Positions 9,903 to 18,508 of a DNA stretch of 64,000 nucleotides are shown piece by piece (positions within the stretch are counted from its first letter, which is position 1; every line of letters starts with the position of its first letter). Where the stretch lies: positions 1-64,000 of the IMG/VR virus record IMGVR_UViG_3300046787_000408; one strand, 5' to 3'. Origin of the DNA: a virus. The translations under genes and the position numbers were made by a program. Below the pieces are notes generated by a model. It did no database searches. It was not told the origin of the DNA and saw only the letters and a program-made list of their open reading frames with translations.

Positions 9903-11324
9903 TTAGACCTTGACACCTGTGTTGTGGAACGGATATGGCTCATGTGTGGGCGCTCGATTAACCACACTGGCTATTCCTTTGTCCACTGGCTTCCACCCGG
10001 TGCTAGCGTTAAATGTCACGTCAGGCATAAGGTTCATGGGAATTACAGGTGGCGTCGGAATCTTGGATGCTGCTGGTCCATTAAGATCAATAGTACCAGC
10101 ACTGGCCACAATAGAACTGCCACCGTTGATACTGGTGTTTTTGCCTTGCAAGCCCAAGGTACCGTCTGCCTTGAGTGCTAGCGTGGCGCGAGAATATACA
10201 GTCATACTTTTACGAGCCATCATGATTAAATCAGTCTCAGTTTCGACCTGCATGGCCTCTTTGCTTTTTACCTTGATGTTTTTGCCAGCGTACATGTTGA
10301 TACTGCCGTCAGCATGCAGATTCAAGTCACCTTGTGTGCGCACATTTACAGAATTACTGCTGTAAAGATCTATTGTGCCTTCACTGCCAAACTCCAGCCA
10401 GCTTTGTCCGTTGGCATGAATGATATAGAAAAAGTCTCCAGAATCACTCATGGTAATCTGATGACCTTTAGCAGTGCGTAGTCTGATCATTTGATCCTTG
10501 CCGTCTACAGACCCATCATCCATGACCAGAGTGTGACCACCTAGACGTCCAATTACTTTGGTATCAACAGGTGATATTGCTCCTTGATCAATACGACTTG
10601 GGATCTCTTCTTGCTTGAATCCACCTTGATAAATTGGTCGTCCTGGTGTGCTAATTCCAAACACTTGGCTAGGACTTTCGCGTTGACTACTGCTGGCCAC
10701 TGGTCCACGGGCAGTGTCAGTTATCAGTCCCTGTTGAAACATTGTGGCTGCTGCCACAGCATGTACCGGCTTAGGTTGGTCAAAGAATCTTGGATTGTTG
10801 ATAATACCGGCGTTGGCTGCATTGATCTCAGTTACCGGCAATTGTGCTGCATCAGCAAAATAGGCTTTTTGACTGGGATTGGCAGTATCTGCTGCTGTAC
10901 TTGCACCTATTGCTGGCACCATGTGCCCAAGGCCTTGCTCAGGCAATACGCCAATGTAGTAACCCTTGTCTCGCTCACCGTTGACAAAGATGCACATGAC
11001 TTTGACTCCAATGTCAGGCGGAGTAAACCACATGCCATATGTGTTACGGTTACCTGGGTATGTACCAACACCAGTGGTAGTACCTGCGTTTGCTGGAGTA
11101 GATCCAAAAAAGCTTGGCAAATATTCTACAGTGGTCCATTTGGTATCGTCGTCTTCTGCACCGTCTGAGAATGTTTCAATGTACACACGTAGTCTACCTG
11201 ATCTAGTGTTATCAACATTGCTCTTGACTTTGCCAATAAACGGACCTGGTTGAGCAGGTACTCCGCCTCGATCCGGTTTGTAGTTCTGTGGTGTGCCTTT
11301 ACTGCGTGCTATATTTTCTGACAT
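9903..11324 (-). CDS. gp5: Baseplate central spike, gp5-like, lacking lysozyme domain
   Basis: Tail spike of the T4 gp5 / VgrG type, 473 residues. Residues about 28-130 match the gp5 N-terminal OB-fold: PFIGKVKSNVDNTRSGRLRV, then FTPPDIGVKVMCIFVNGERD and GYYIGVLPE. After a linker, residues about 255-400 show the repeated alternating strands of a trimeric spike beta-helix (GTIDLYSSNSVNV, GDLNLHADGSINMYAGKNI, SMTVYSRATLALKADGTL). T4 gp5 carries a lysozyme domain between OB-fold and helix. Here the linker, about residues 135-250, has no recognisable lysozyme motif. It follows the hub-like protein after 8 nt with an AAGGACG Shine-Dalgarno site. The position next to a putative gp27-like hub protein suits a hub/spike complex. 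Confidence 0.88.
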   Translation of the reverse strand: MSENIARSKGTPQNYKPDRGGVPAQPGPFIGKVKSNVDNTRSGRLRVYIETFSDGAEDDDTKWTTVEYLPSFFGSTPANAGTTTGVGTYPGNRNTYGMWFTPPDIGVKVMCIFVNGERDKGYYIGVLPEQGLGHMVPAIGASTAADTANPSQKAYFADAAQLPVTEINAANAGIINNPRFFDQPKPVHAVAAATMFQQGLITDTARGPVASSSQRESPSQVFGISTPGRPIYQGGFKQEEIPSRIDQGAISPVDTKVIGRLGGHTLVMDDGSVDGKDQMIRLRTAKGHQITMSDSGDFFYIIHANGQSWLEFGSEGTIDLYSSNSVNVRTQGDLNLHADGSINMYAGKNIKVKSKEAMQVETETDLIMMARKSMTVYSRATLALKADGTLGLQGKNTSINGGSSIVASAGTIDLNGPAASKIPTPPVIPMNLMPDVTFNASTGWKPVDKGIASVVNRAPTHEPYPFHNTGVKV

Positions 11325-11332
11325 GAGCGTCC

Positions 11333-14300
11333 TTATGCCTCACCAGACATTTGCTGGCTAGGAGTATTTGTTATTTGATTTTGCGCATTCAGTACCCCAG
11401 GTGCTGGTAAGTTAACTGACTGCACTTCTGAACCGTTGCTGGTGGTTGGAGTTGTTGACTGGCGAATCAAATCCACTGCTGCGGTGGCACTAGCGGTGGC
11501 ACTACTGCCAGCAAGATTTACTACATCTAGCACAGGAGGGGCAGGCAATGCTCCTGCTCCTGGAATTACATTCTGAGCCATGCTGGTTAGTACCGAGCTA
11601 CGTTCTGCTAATCCACTGTCATTTGCTGCTACACTGGCTGTTTTGGCAGTAGCGGTGTTTTGTTGTGCTGGAACTGGGAACATGTATAATGATCCTTCAA
11701 CTGTTTGCTCAAATTTACCTTGACGGAATTCACTCACACATTTTTTTGCCAAATAAACATTGCTTTGTATTGCTTGTCGTGCCAAGTTTGCGTTTCCTGA
11801 ATATGCACCTGAGTACGGATCTGCTAGTCCTGTGTTGATGTTGTAGTCTTCAGGGCGCTGCCAGGCAATTTCAAACATCACTTGACTACTGTCAAAGTTG
11901 ATTGTACCATCTGGTAAAAATCCCTTGTAGTCAAAGTTGGTGGGATTGACTCCTGCTGCCACACTGCCTTGTTGTATCCAGGCTGGATCGCCCACAATAC
12001 GAACCTTGGTTGTTCCTTGTTCGCTAGGTGCGTACAAATATTCAGCTGCGTTTGCGGATGTTTCATTACCTTTGCCATCAGCACCAAAGTTGCTTTCTGA
12101 ACTTCGAGCTTGATACACATAGGTAGAAATATCTCGCATGCTAGAAGTAAACTTTCTTCTGATAGCTTCAGTACCTGAGTCTTTGCTGTCACTGCCAGTC
12201 ATGGTCATGTTGTAAAGATGATTGAAATTGGCCTGGTAATCCAGTACGTCTTTGTTTTCACCAGTGAACCAATACTTGTAGCTCTTGTGCAAGCCATTAA
12301 ACTTAGGTATAGGGAAATATTTGCTGTCAAGATTTACAACCACATACGGACTAATAATATAACGAATATCATATGCATAATCGTTGCGTTTGTAATCATA
12401 TTCGCTCACACGGGGCACAGCTTCCATGGTAATATTGAACCAGTTGATTTTGGCTGTTGGAGGTGAGGCTGTGGGAGTTTCTCCTGCCACATCGCCGCTG
12501 GTTGTTGTTTCTTCTTCTTCTTGATTGACCACTCTAGCTTGTTGCGTAATAAACGTGCTATTACGAATAGTCAAGTCAATAACTTGCAACAATTGCTGTC
12601 CTGCAGTCACGGCTGAATTTCTCAAGGTATTGTCAACTTGATTTTTTCGAGGATCAAGGCCACTAGGATCAGTAGTGGCCGGTTTGCCCATTGGAGTTGC
12701 TGCTAGATTTTTAATCTTGTTTTCTGGTTTGATGATAGACGAGTCTCTAATGCTTTCTGCACCGTTAACAAAGACTATTTCATATTGATCTGCATATTCG
12801 TACACACCGTCTTGAACTAATTTTTTCTGAAAATCGTTCATTGCACCCATGAGGCCTTGACGGATAGTAGGTTTGTTTGACGGAGCTGCATTGGCCTTTT
12901 GTGGAGCTGTAGGATTGGTTGTTGGTGTTTCACTAGGTGACGCTGTTCCATACTGAGTGTCACCAGTTAACAATCCGCCCACAGTGCTGTCAGTTAATTC
13001 TATATCATAAGGAATGGTGCCACGGCTTTGTCCACCAGCTATCAACTGACCCACAGGCTTACATACAAAATCGTATGTGACCAGTTTGTTGTGAACGCCC
13101 CAGTTAATTGTTTGTATTTTAAAAGGAATAAATTTTTCAATTGCAGCGTTGGGATCAGTTAGACCTTGAGTTTGACCAACTCCACGTATGAGCTGTCCGT
13201 CAAGATCCCATCCATACCAACGAATGGCCAACAAGTACTGCACTGCGGTGTAGTTTACTTTGCCTGCTCCGTCCTTGGGCACAAAATCTTGCACTGCTGC
13301 ATACATCCTATCCAGCAAGGTAATACCATTGGGCTCAACCACTGTGAATTTTAATTCACTAGCCATGTGAGCCGCACCAGTTTGTTTGCCAGGAAATGCA
13401 TTTTCCAAAGTCAAACTGTCAATATAAAAATCTACATCAAAATAAGGATTGCGTCCTGCATCTCCTGGCTCAAGAGAAGTCATGCCACCAGGGGATTGAG
13501 ACCCACCAACCGGAGCTCCGCCACTTTGAAACAACAGATTACTGCCGTTGAGAGTGCGCTTTTTACTAGTTATCATGGATTTGTATGCTTCTGGAGTCAT
13601 CAAGTACACAGATATACCATATGTGTAGCTAGCAAACTGATCTAGCACATTGTCTTGTGGTTTGATCTGTTGCGGTTCATTGGCTGCATTGTTTGTGGCA
13701 GCGCTGGTGGACTGTGATGTTTCAAATGGATTATCGTCCTGAGCGCCGTTACCAACTGTAACAGCCGGAGCAGCGCCGCCGGCAGTGCCCTGTTGCGATG
13801 GATCAGTAACTTTGCCTTCGCCATTGGGCTGTTCAGTACCTGGTGGATATTCTGGTTGTTTTGGCGCTGATATTGTACCGGCGCCAGTTTGCTCTTGCTC
13901 GTTAGACGATGACTGAGTAGTTGAAAAAGTTTTTTGCGGCCCGTTGGTGTTGATGTCTGCATCGCCAGCGGCAGTGGTTGGTACCTGATCAGCATTAGAC
14001 GGTACAGTCTCAGGCACAAAGTTTTGTATGCGTCCTGTATCAGGGTTGGTTTCTAACGGTTGCTGCTTGATCGGGTTTGGAACTGCGTCATCGCCAACAG
14101 TTTGTCCCGCTGTTTTTGGTGGAGGTGGCACGACCCCACCTTCACTAGCAACTTTTTGTTGTGCTTGAACCAGCTCTTGTCTTAGAGCTGCCAGACGTGC
14201 TTCAGCACGTTGAAGATTGGTTTGAGCCGTGGCACGCTGAATTGGGCGTAAGTTAGGATCTTCAAGTCGTTCTCGAAAAGCAGCAATATCTGCAAGGGTG

Positions 14301-14353
14301 ACATTGATATCAACTTGTATGCGAACAACTTCGCTTTGGGCTGTGGTACTCAT
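11333..14353 (-). CDS. Putative baseplate hub protein (gp27-like by position)
   Basis: 1006 residues. Residues about 10-70 look like a coiled coil (QTNLQRAEARLAALRQELVQ). Residues about 70-240 are a Pro/Gln/Thr/Asn-rich disordered linker. From about 240 a folded region begins with DQFASYTYGISVYLMTPEAY and includes FYIDSLTLENAFPG and ELKFTVVEPNGITLLDRMY, which resemble hub/tail-tube-type beta-barrel proteins in other marine T4-like phages. The C-terminal 110 residues are low complexity. It lies just upstream of the gp5-like spike, where a gp27-like partner would be expected, and 3 nt after gp53. The hub assignment is positional; no motif settles it. Much longer than T4 gp27 (about 390 residues), mainly through the linkers. 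Confidence 0.6.
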   Translation of the reverse strand: MSTTAQSEVVRIQVDINVTLADIAAFRERLEDPNLRPIQRATAQTNLQRAEARLAALRQELVQAQQKVASEGGVVPPPPKTAGQTVGDDAVPNPIKQQPLETNPDTGRIQNFVPETVPSNADQVPTTAAGDADINTNGPQKTFSTTQSSSNEQEQTGAGTISAPKQPEYPPGTEQPNGEGKVTDPSQQGTAGGAAPAVTVGNGAQDDNPFETSQSTSAATNNAANEPQQIKPQDNVLDQFASYTYGISVYLMTPEAYKSMITSKKRTLNGSNLLFQSGGAPVGGSQSPGGMTSLEPGDAGRNPYFDVDFYIDSLTLENAFPGKQTGAAHMASELKFTVVEPNGITLLDRMYAAVQDFVPKDGAGKVNYTAVQYLLAIRWYGWDLDGQLIRGVGQTQGLTDPNAAIEKFIPFKIQTINWGVHNKLVTYDFVCKPVGQLIAGGQSRGTIPYDIELTDSTVGGLLTGDTQYGTASPSETPTTNPTAPQKANAAPSNKPTIRQGLMGAMNDFQKKLVQDGVYEYADQYEIVFVNGAESIRDSSIIKPENKIKNLAATPMGKPATTDPSGLDPRKNQVDNTLRNSAVTAGQQLLQVIDLTIRNSTFITQQARVVNQEEEETTTSGDVAGETPTASPPTAKINWFNITMEAVPRVSEYDYKRNDYAYDIRYIISPYVVVNLDSKYFPIPKFNGLHKSYKYWFTGENKDVLDYQANFNHLYNMTMTGSDSKDSGTEAIRRKFTSSMRDISTYVYQARSSESNFGADGKGNETSANAAEYLYAPSEQGTTKVRIVGDPAWIQQGSVAAGVNPTNFDYKGFLPDGTINFDSSQVMFEIAWQRPEDYNINTGLADPYSGAYSGNANLARQAIQSNVYLAKKCVSEFRQGKFEQTVEGSLYMFPVPAQQNTATAKTASVAANDSGLAERSSVLTSMAQNVIPGAGALPAPPVLDVVNLAGSSATASATAAVDLIRQSTTPTTSNGSEVQSVNLPAPGVLNAQNQITNTPSQQMSGEA

Positions 14354-14356
14354 TTA

Positions 14357-14656
14357 TTAGAATCCCAGTGTTTCTTGCAGAGTTGATAACTTGGGCAAAT
14401 ATATTTTCTTTCCTGCCACAAAGTCCAAAGGTGGGGCAGTCAAAGTGTTGGGATTACGTTGATAAAACACCCACCATAAATTAGAATTTTGATAAAGGTC
14501 AAATGCCAACAGATCAGGACGATACTGATAAGTTTGATTGATCACAAATGACAAGTCGTCTGTGAGTCTAGGTATAGGTCTATCCACCATGACATCCAAA
14601 AAGAACTGACTGTAGCCAGTTGCATAGTATGGACTGGTTGCTCCGTATGTGGCCAT
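14357..14656 (-). CDS. gp53: Baseplate wedge subunit gp53
   Basis: Small wedge protein of the T4 gp53 family, 99 residues against about 196 in T4. The diagnostic region is RPDLLAFDLYQNSNLWWVFY followed by QRNPN, a LysM-like segment typical of short gp53 homologues in marine myoviruses. The C-terminus, with FVAGKKIYLPKLSTLQE, gives the matching final strand. gp53 helps join wedges into the ring baseplate. Its ATG overlaps the stop of the upstream 957-residue gene by one base (TAATG), so the two are probably translated in a coupled way. Confidence 0.85.
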   Translation of the reverse strand: MATYGATSPYYATGYSQFFLDVMVDRPIPRLTDDLSFVINQTYQYRPDLLAFDLYQNSNLWWVFYQRNPNTLTAPPLDFVAGKKIYLPKLSTLQETLGF

Positions 14657-17529
14657 TACCAGAACCCTCCTTTGAGCAAGCTGCCGTTAGCAAACTCTTT
14701 GACACTGAACTGTTGACTAACTTGACTGCGTGTGTTGGTAGGCAACAGTGTGATGCTGATTTCTATCTTGGTTGGCACGTAAGTGGCTCCTGTTAGATTG
14801 TCGACGTTTTGAGTTATAGAACCAGGTGTTGGGGAACTAGGCTCAGCGCCTTTGGGCACTCCGGCTGCGGTCAACCGACTCAATGCAGCACTTAACGGAT
14901 TGGTACTGATACCACCTGTTTTGGCTCGTTGGCTAAACAGGTTCCCGTAGTTGTTCGGACCCCATGCTCGTATATAGTCAACTTCGTTGGGCAAGCTGTA
15001 ACTAAAGTTGGATACCAAGCAAGGATGTTCGTTAAATTGGTATTCGCCAAACCCGCTGAGATATACCAAAGGAGGTGGTGCACCACGCAAGGCATCTTGG
15101 CCATAGAACATGCGTGTTACAGATCTAAAAAAGTGTATCACGGCCAGCATGTATTCTGCTTCAGCAGTGTCTTGAGCAGTAAAGGTGCCACGAATATTGA
15201 TGTCGTTGACCACACTGTTCTTGTAGAAATATCCACGATAGTTGCTGTGAACTAAATCGTACTTGTCATAGTTGGCAGCATAGGATGTTTCAATAGTTGG
15301 AGTGTAGGGAAACACTACCCCGTCTGTTTGAAACAGTGGTGCCAGTATACCTGGCTCAGGATCTTTGTAGAGATACTGTGCGCCAGGTGCCAGTTGCAAT
15401 CGTACACGCCAGTCTGGTGCAGCAGCTTCATTGTTTCGCGCCTCCAGTGTTGCTTGTTCTTTGGCTTTTTGTATAGTGGCATTTTGCCTTGACAGCAAGT
15501 CTGTTACTGCACCCAAGCCGCTGGCCTGTACCAAACTGTCTACAGTATCAGTTACAAATCCTGTTAGATTGTCAGGAATTCTTTCAGGTAAACTTCTAAT
15601 ACCGGCCACTAACGAATTGGCAGTGTCTTCAGCTTGTTGTGCCAGTCCAGCAACCTGAGCCGCAGTAAGTTGCAATGCACCAGTAACAGACGGAAGTGCT
15701 GGCAATGCAGCAGTAAATCCGGCTGCAAAGCCTGTAGCAATACCTGCTAGGTCAGTGGGCACAGATGGAACAGACGATAATACATTGTTGACTGCACCAG
15801 TTACTACACCAGTTGCTCCTGCTAGGTTAGTAGGTACTCCAGCGTTTGATGCAACTGATGAAAAAGACGCATTAGCAAATCCTGCTGAGTTAACAAGACC
15901 TGTTACTGCAACCACAGTGGCGCCGTTGGCAGATAACCCTGTTGAGCCACTTGAACCTGGACCAGCTACTAGACCAGCAGCGGCATCATTGATAGCAGCT
16001 TGTCTAGCTGCTTCGGTAGGATTGGTGGCGTTTAACGCCCAGCTTTGAAAAGTGGCTTCGTCCCAACCGTTTTCAGCTTTGAGTTGATTTTTAACATTAA
16101 CATCGGTAAGAGCTGCACTGGCAATACCATATGCTTCCTTGTTGCTGCCTTGATATGCTGGCCAATTTGGATCGTTCCAAGGTGCAATGGTGCTGCCCGG
16201 AGGTGTTACTCCATTTTGACTAAACAGTGCTGTTCGATCGTCTGCGCGATTAATTTGATTTTGTGCCTGCGCAACCAGTTTTGGATCAGCATAAGGGTCG
16301 GAGATACCTTGCCGAGCCCAGGTTTCTCTAACTAATCCCCCGTTATTGGGATCGTACTGTGATCCTTGCCACTGAATAAATCTAGCTGTTTCAGAGTTAG
16401 CATCAACTACTATGCTGCCTTCAGAAGTAGATACAGTTCTAGCCACTTCAGGCAGCGCTGTTATTGTCACAGTTCTAAACGGAGTGTCTACAGTAGTAGT
16501 ACCGTACGTGGGCACACTGATATCTATAGCTACTGGTGGTTTTGAGTTGCCTTCAAAGTAAGCGGTGATGTCAATATTTCTACCATTTTCTAGTGTAATA
16601 TAAACTTGGCCAGTGTTTGGATCACTAACAGTAGGAATTGCAGCATCTGGCGGAAATCCATTGGCGATAGCTGCTCTTCGAATATCATCGCGAGCCTCTT
16701 GTCTTGAAAGTTGTTCGGCCCGAATAAATTCAGTAGTGCCTCGATAAAACTGAGGATTTCCGCTGGCATTCAGTGTTCCTGGTTCTACTTGCGAAGGTGA
16801 ATTCGTAATACGATTTAACTGAGCAATTTCTTGAACAGCTTCTGGAGGGAGAAAATACGTACCGTCGGAGGCCCGGCTGTAGCGACCAACTGCACCAGTA
16901 GCACCTTCAATTCTAGCAATGTCCTCAACGGTCATGTTTTTGCCGCCATACAATTCAACTGCTAGTTTTTCCCAGGCTTGGTTTCCGTTCTTGACATTGC
17001 TTAGATCAACATTTCGAATTTCAGGATCTAGTGCAACTTCACGCCGGGTCGCAAAAGGATCACGAGCAGCATCTGCATATGAAAACTGGACTGGCGAATA
17101 ATAATCAGGTGCTGTTGGAAGGGGAGTGGGATTAAACCCGTACTCTTCTTTCCAGACTGCTCCAACTTCAGGAATAATGTTTGCAATTTCATTAAGATTG
17201 CTGTTGGAGCGAATGGTATAATCTTTTCTATCAGTACCAGAAATAAAATTTGCTTTATCTTCGCTGTAGCGATATATTACGCCGCCTGCAAAGTCGGTAT
17301 AAGAACCCACTGGAGCGTTTTTCCAGTAACTATCGTAGTCAGCTGCAATGCTCACCTGTGGCGGAGAAGCAACTACACCAGTATTGGTTACTGTTGGCAA
17401 CGGTGCTGGCACTGGAGCAGGTGCAGCAGATTCTACCCGAGGTGGGGGTGGTGGTGGCGGAGCGGGTACAGGATCGTCTTCCCAGACTGTAAATGAGTTT
17501 TCTCCAGTTCCTACGGTGATGTATGCCAT
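14656..17529 (-). CDS. Tail tube cap-like baseplate protein (gp48/gp54 type C-terminus) with long N-terminal extension
   Basis: 957 residues. The last 240 or so contain the conserved phage part: PDWRVRLQLAPGAQYLYKDP, then GVVFPYTPTIETSYAANYDKY, HSNYRGYFYKNS, TAEAEYMLAVIHFFRSVTRM, and FNEHPCLVSNFSYSLPNEVDY. This alternation of strands and one helix matches tail-tube cap proteins, which end the tail tube on the baseplate. The first 700 residues are different: a Pro run (residues 18-30), Ala/Gly-rich segments and a possible coiled coil. They have no recognised domain. T4 gp48 and gp54 are each only about 320-365 residues. The leader carries an AGAAGG Shine-Dalgarno sequence and an upstream GGTAAATA octamer. 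Cap identity is inference from strand pattern and neighbours gp53 and gp5. Confidence 0.65.
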   Translation of the reverse strand: MAYITVGTGENSFTVWEDDPVPAPPPPPPPRVESAAPAPVPAPLPTVTNTGVVASPPQVSIAADYDSYWKNAPVGSYTDFAGGVIYRYSEDKANFISGTDRKDYTIRSNSNLNEIANIIPEVGAVWKEEYGFNPTPLPTAPDYYSPVQFSYADAARDPFATRREVALDPEIRNVDLSNVKNGNQAWEKLAVELYGGKNMTVEDIARIEGATGAVGRYSRASDGTYFLPPEAVQEIAQLNRITNSPSQVEPGTLNASGNPQFYRGTTEFIRAEQLSRQEARDDIRRAAIANGFPPDAAIPTVSDPNTGQVYITLENGRNIDITAYFEGNSKPPVAIDISVPTYGTTTVDTPFRTVTITALPEVARTVSTSEGSIVVDANSETARFIQWQGSQYDPNNGGLVRETWARQGISDPYADPKLVAQAQNQINRADDRTALFSQNGVTPPGSTIAPWNDPNWPAYQGSNKEAYGIASAALTDVNVKNQLKAENGWDEATFQSWALNATNPTEAARQAAINDAAAGLVAGPGSSGSTGLSANGATVVAVTGLVNSAGFANASFSSVASNAGVPTNLAGATGVVTGAVNNVLSSVPSVPTDLAGIATGFAAGFTAALPALPSVTGALQLTAAQVAGLAQQAEDTANSLVAGIRSLPERIPDNLTGFVTDTVDSLVQASGLGAVTDLLSRQNATIQKAKEQATLEARNNEAAAPDWRVRLQLAPGAQYLYKDPEPGILAPLFQTDGVVFPYTPTIETSYAANYDKYDLVHSNYRGYFYKNSVVNDINIRGTFTAQDTAEAEYMLAVIHFFRSVTRMFYGQDALRGAPPPLVYLSGFGEYQFNEHPCLVSNFSYSLPNEVDYIRAWGPNNYGNLFSQRAKTGGISTNPLSAALSRLTAAGVPKGAEPSSPTPGSITQNVDNLTGATYVPTKIEISITLLPTNTRSQVSQQFSVKEFANGSLLKGGFW

Positions 17530-17553
17530 TGGTTTGCTTGCCTTCTTATGGCT

Positions 17554-17561
17554 TATTTACC
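17554..17561 (-). promoter_or_regulatory. Late promoter octamer GGTAAATA before the tube-cap-like gene
   Basis: Minus-strand GGTAAATA lies 24 nt upstream of the ATG at 17529, leaving a short leader with an AGAAGG ribosome binding site. Confidence 0.6.
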
Positions 17562-17590
17562 GGTATAAAAAACTGCGCCGTTTACTCTGA

Positions 17591-18436
17591 TTACACTGGA
17601 GGTTGTACAGGTATGCCAACAAATGGCTGATTGTCAAGCTGCTGTATAGCCAGCTGAAGATCTACTGCTGGACTCACTGTGTAGTTTACTGTGGGGTTGA
17701 CTGTGGTAGTTGCAACAGTTGTGGGTACACCAGGATCTGATTGAGTAGACGTTGGTGCAATTCTTACTGAAACTGGACGAGTTGCTGTGTACTGAGGACT
17801 AGAATAGTACACTGGTACTTCTGCCGCAGCAGCCGCTAGTGCAGCTGATTCAGCGTCAATTATGGTTATTGTTCTGCCTGCTGCTGCTACTGTTGCAGTT
17901 GTTTGAGCCTGTGCTTGTGACTCTGCTTGCGTTATTATCTGCACTGTTTGTATATCTTGCGCCAGCTGTTGCTGGTACAACTGCTGTTGAATTTCTGCAG
18001 CCTGTTGTGCAGCTTGTGCAGCAGCGGCTTGTTGTGCAGCCAGTTGTGCTTGAATAGCTGCCTGTCGAGCTGCTTCTTCATAGGCAACTTGTTGCGAAGC
18101 CTGAGCTTGAGCTGCTAGTTGTGCTTGGGCAGCAGCTTCTTGTGCAGCTTGGTAAGCGGCTTGTTGTGCTGCCGCTTGCTCGGCAGCAGCCTGGGCTTGT
18201 GCGGCTGCTTGTTGTGCGGCTGCTTGTGCAGCCTGCTGGGCTTGCTGTTGGGCTTGATACTGTTGTTGAGCAAGATACTGTGCATAGGCCTGTTGCTGTG
18301 CAATCTGTTGTTGTTGGGCCTGATATTGCTCATAAGCTCGCTGTTGAGCAAGTTGTTGTTGATACTGATAGTACGCCTGTTGTTGTGCTTGGTACTGATA
18401 ATATTGTTGTTGTGCTATGTATTGTGCGTAGTCCAT
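17591..18436 (-). CDS. Gln/Ala/Tyr-rich low-complexity protein, first gene of tail cluster
   Basis: 281 residues, family not recognised. Residues 1-75 are almost only Gln, Tyr and Ala, in repeats such as QYQAQQQAYYQYQQQL. Residues 75-160 are Ala/Gln helix-formers (AAAQQAAAQAQAAAEQAAAQ), likely a long coiled coil. The final 85 residues are Pro/Thr/Val-rich and end VGIPVQPPV. The DNA is correspondingly a repeat of GCTTGTTGT-like units. There is no signal peptide. It has its own GGTAAATA late promoter and a clear CAGGAG Shine-Dalgarno site, which supports real expression. It is the first gene of the minus-strand tail cluster, so a virion or assembly role is plausible but not shown. Confidence 0.75.
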   Translation of the reverse strand: MDYAQYIAQQQYYQYQAQQQAYYQYQQQLAQQRAYEQYQAQQQQIAQQQAYAQYLAQQQYQAQQQAQQAAQAAAQQAAAQAQAAAEQAAAQQAAYQAAQEAAAQAQLAAQAQASQQVAYEEAARQAAIQAQLAAQQAAAAQAAQQAAEIQQQLYQQQLAQDIQTVQIITQAESQAQAQTTATVAAAGRTITIIDAESAALAAAAAEVPVYYSSPQYTATRPVSVRIAPTSTQSDPGVPTTVATTTVNPTVNYTVSPAVDLQLAIQQLDNQPFVGIPVQPPV

Positions 18437-18454
18437 GGTGGCTCCTGTTTACCA

Positions 18455-18462
18455 TATTTACC
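18455..18462 (-). promoter_or_regulatory. Late promoter octamer GGTAAATA before the Gln-rich gene
   Basis: Minus-strand GGTAAATA lies 18 nt upstream of the ATG at 18436, with CAGGAG between them. It is 9 nt from the divergent sigma70-like promoter of gp55. Confidence 0.65.
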
Positions 18463-18471
18463 CAATTCTGG

Positions 18472-18499
18472 TTGACATCTGTGGCGTTTATGCTACAAT
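18472..18499 (+). promoter_or_regulatory. Sigma70-like early promoter of the gp55-gp46 operon
   Basis: TTGACA (18472-18477), a 16-nt spacer, then TACAAT (18494-18499): a full -35 and a 5-of-6 -10 for host sigma70. The gp55 ATG is only 9 nt downstream of the -10, so transcription would start about 2-4 nt before the ATG and the mRNA would be essentially leaderless. Confidence 0.75.
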
Positions 18500-18508
18500 A
18501 AGTACTAT

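Noticed and set aside
17839-18501. Plus-strand Leu/Val/Gln-rich frames opposite the Gln-rich protein
   Set aside because: Reverse reading of the same repeats; the minus-strand frame has promoter and ribosome binding site, these do not.
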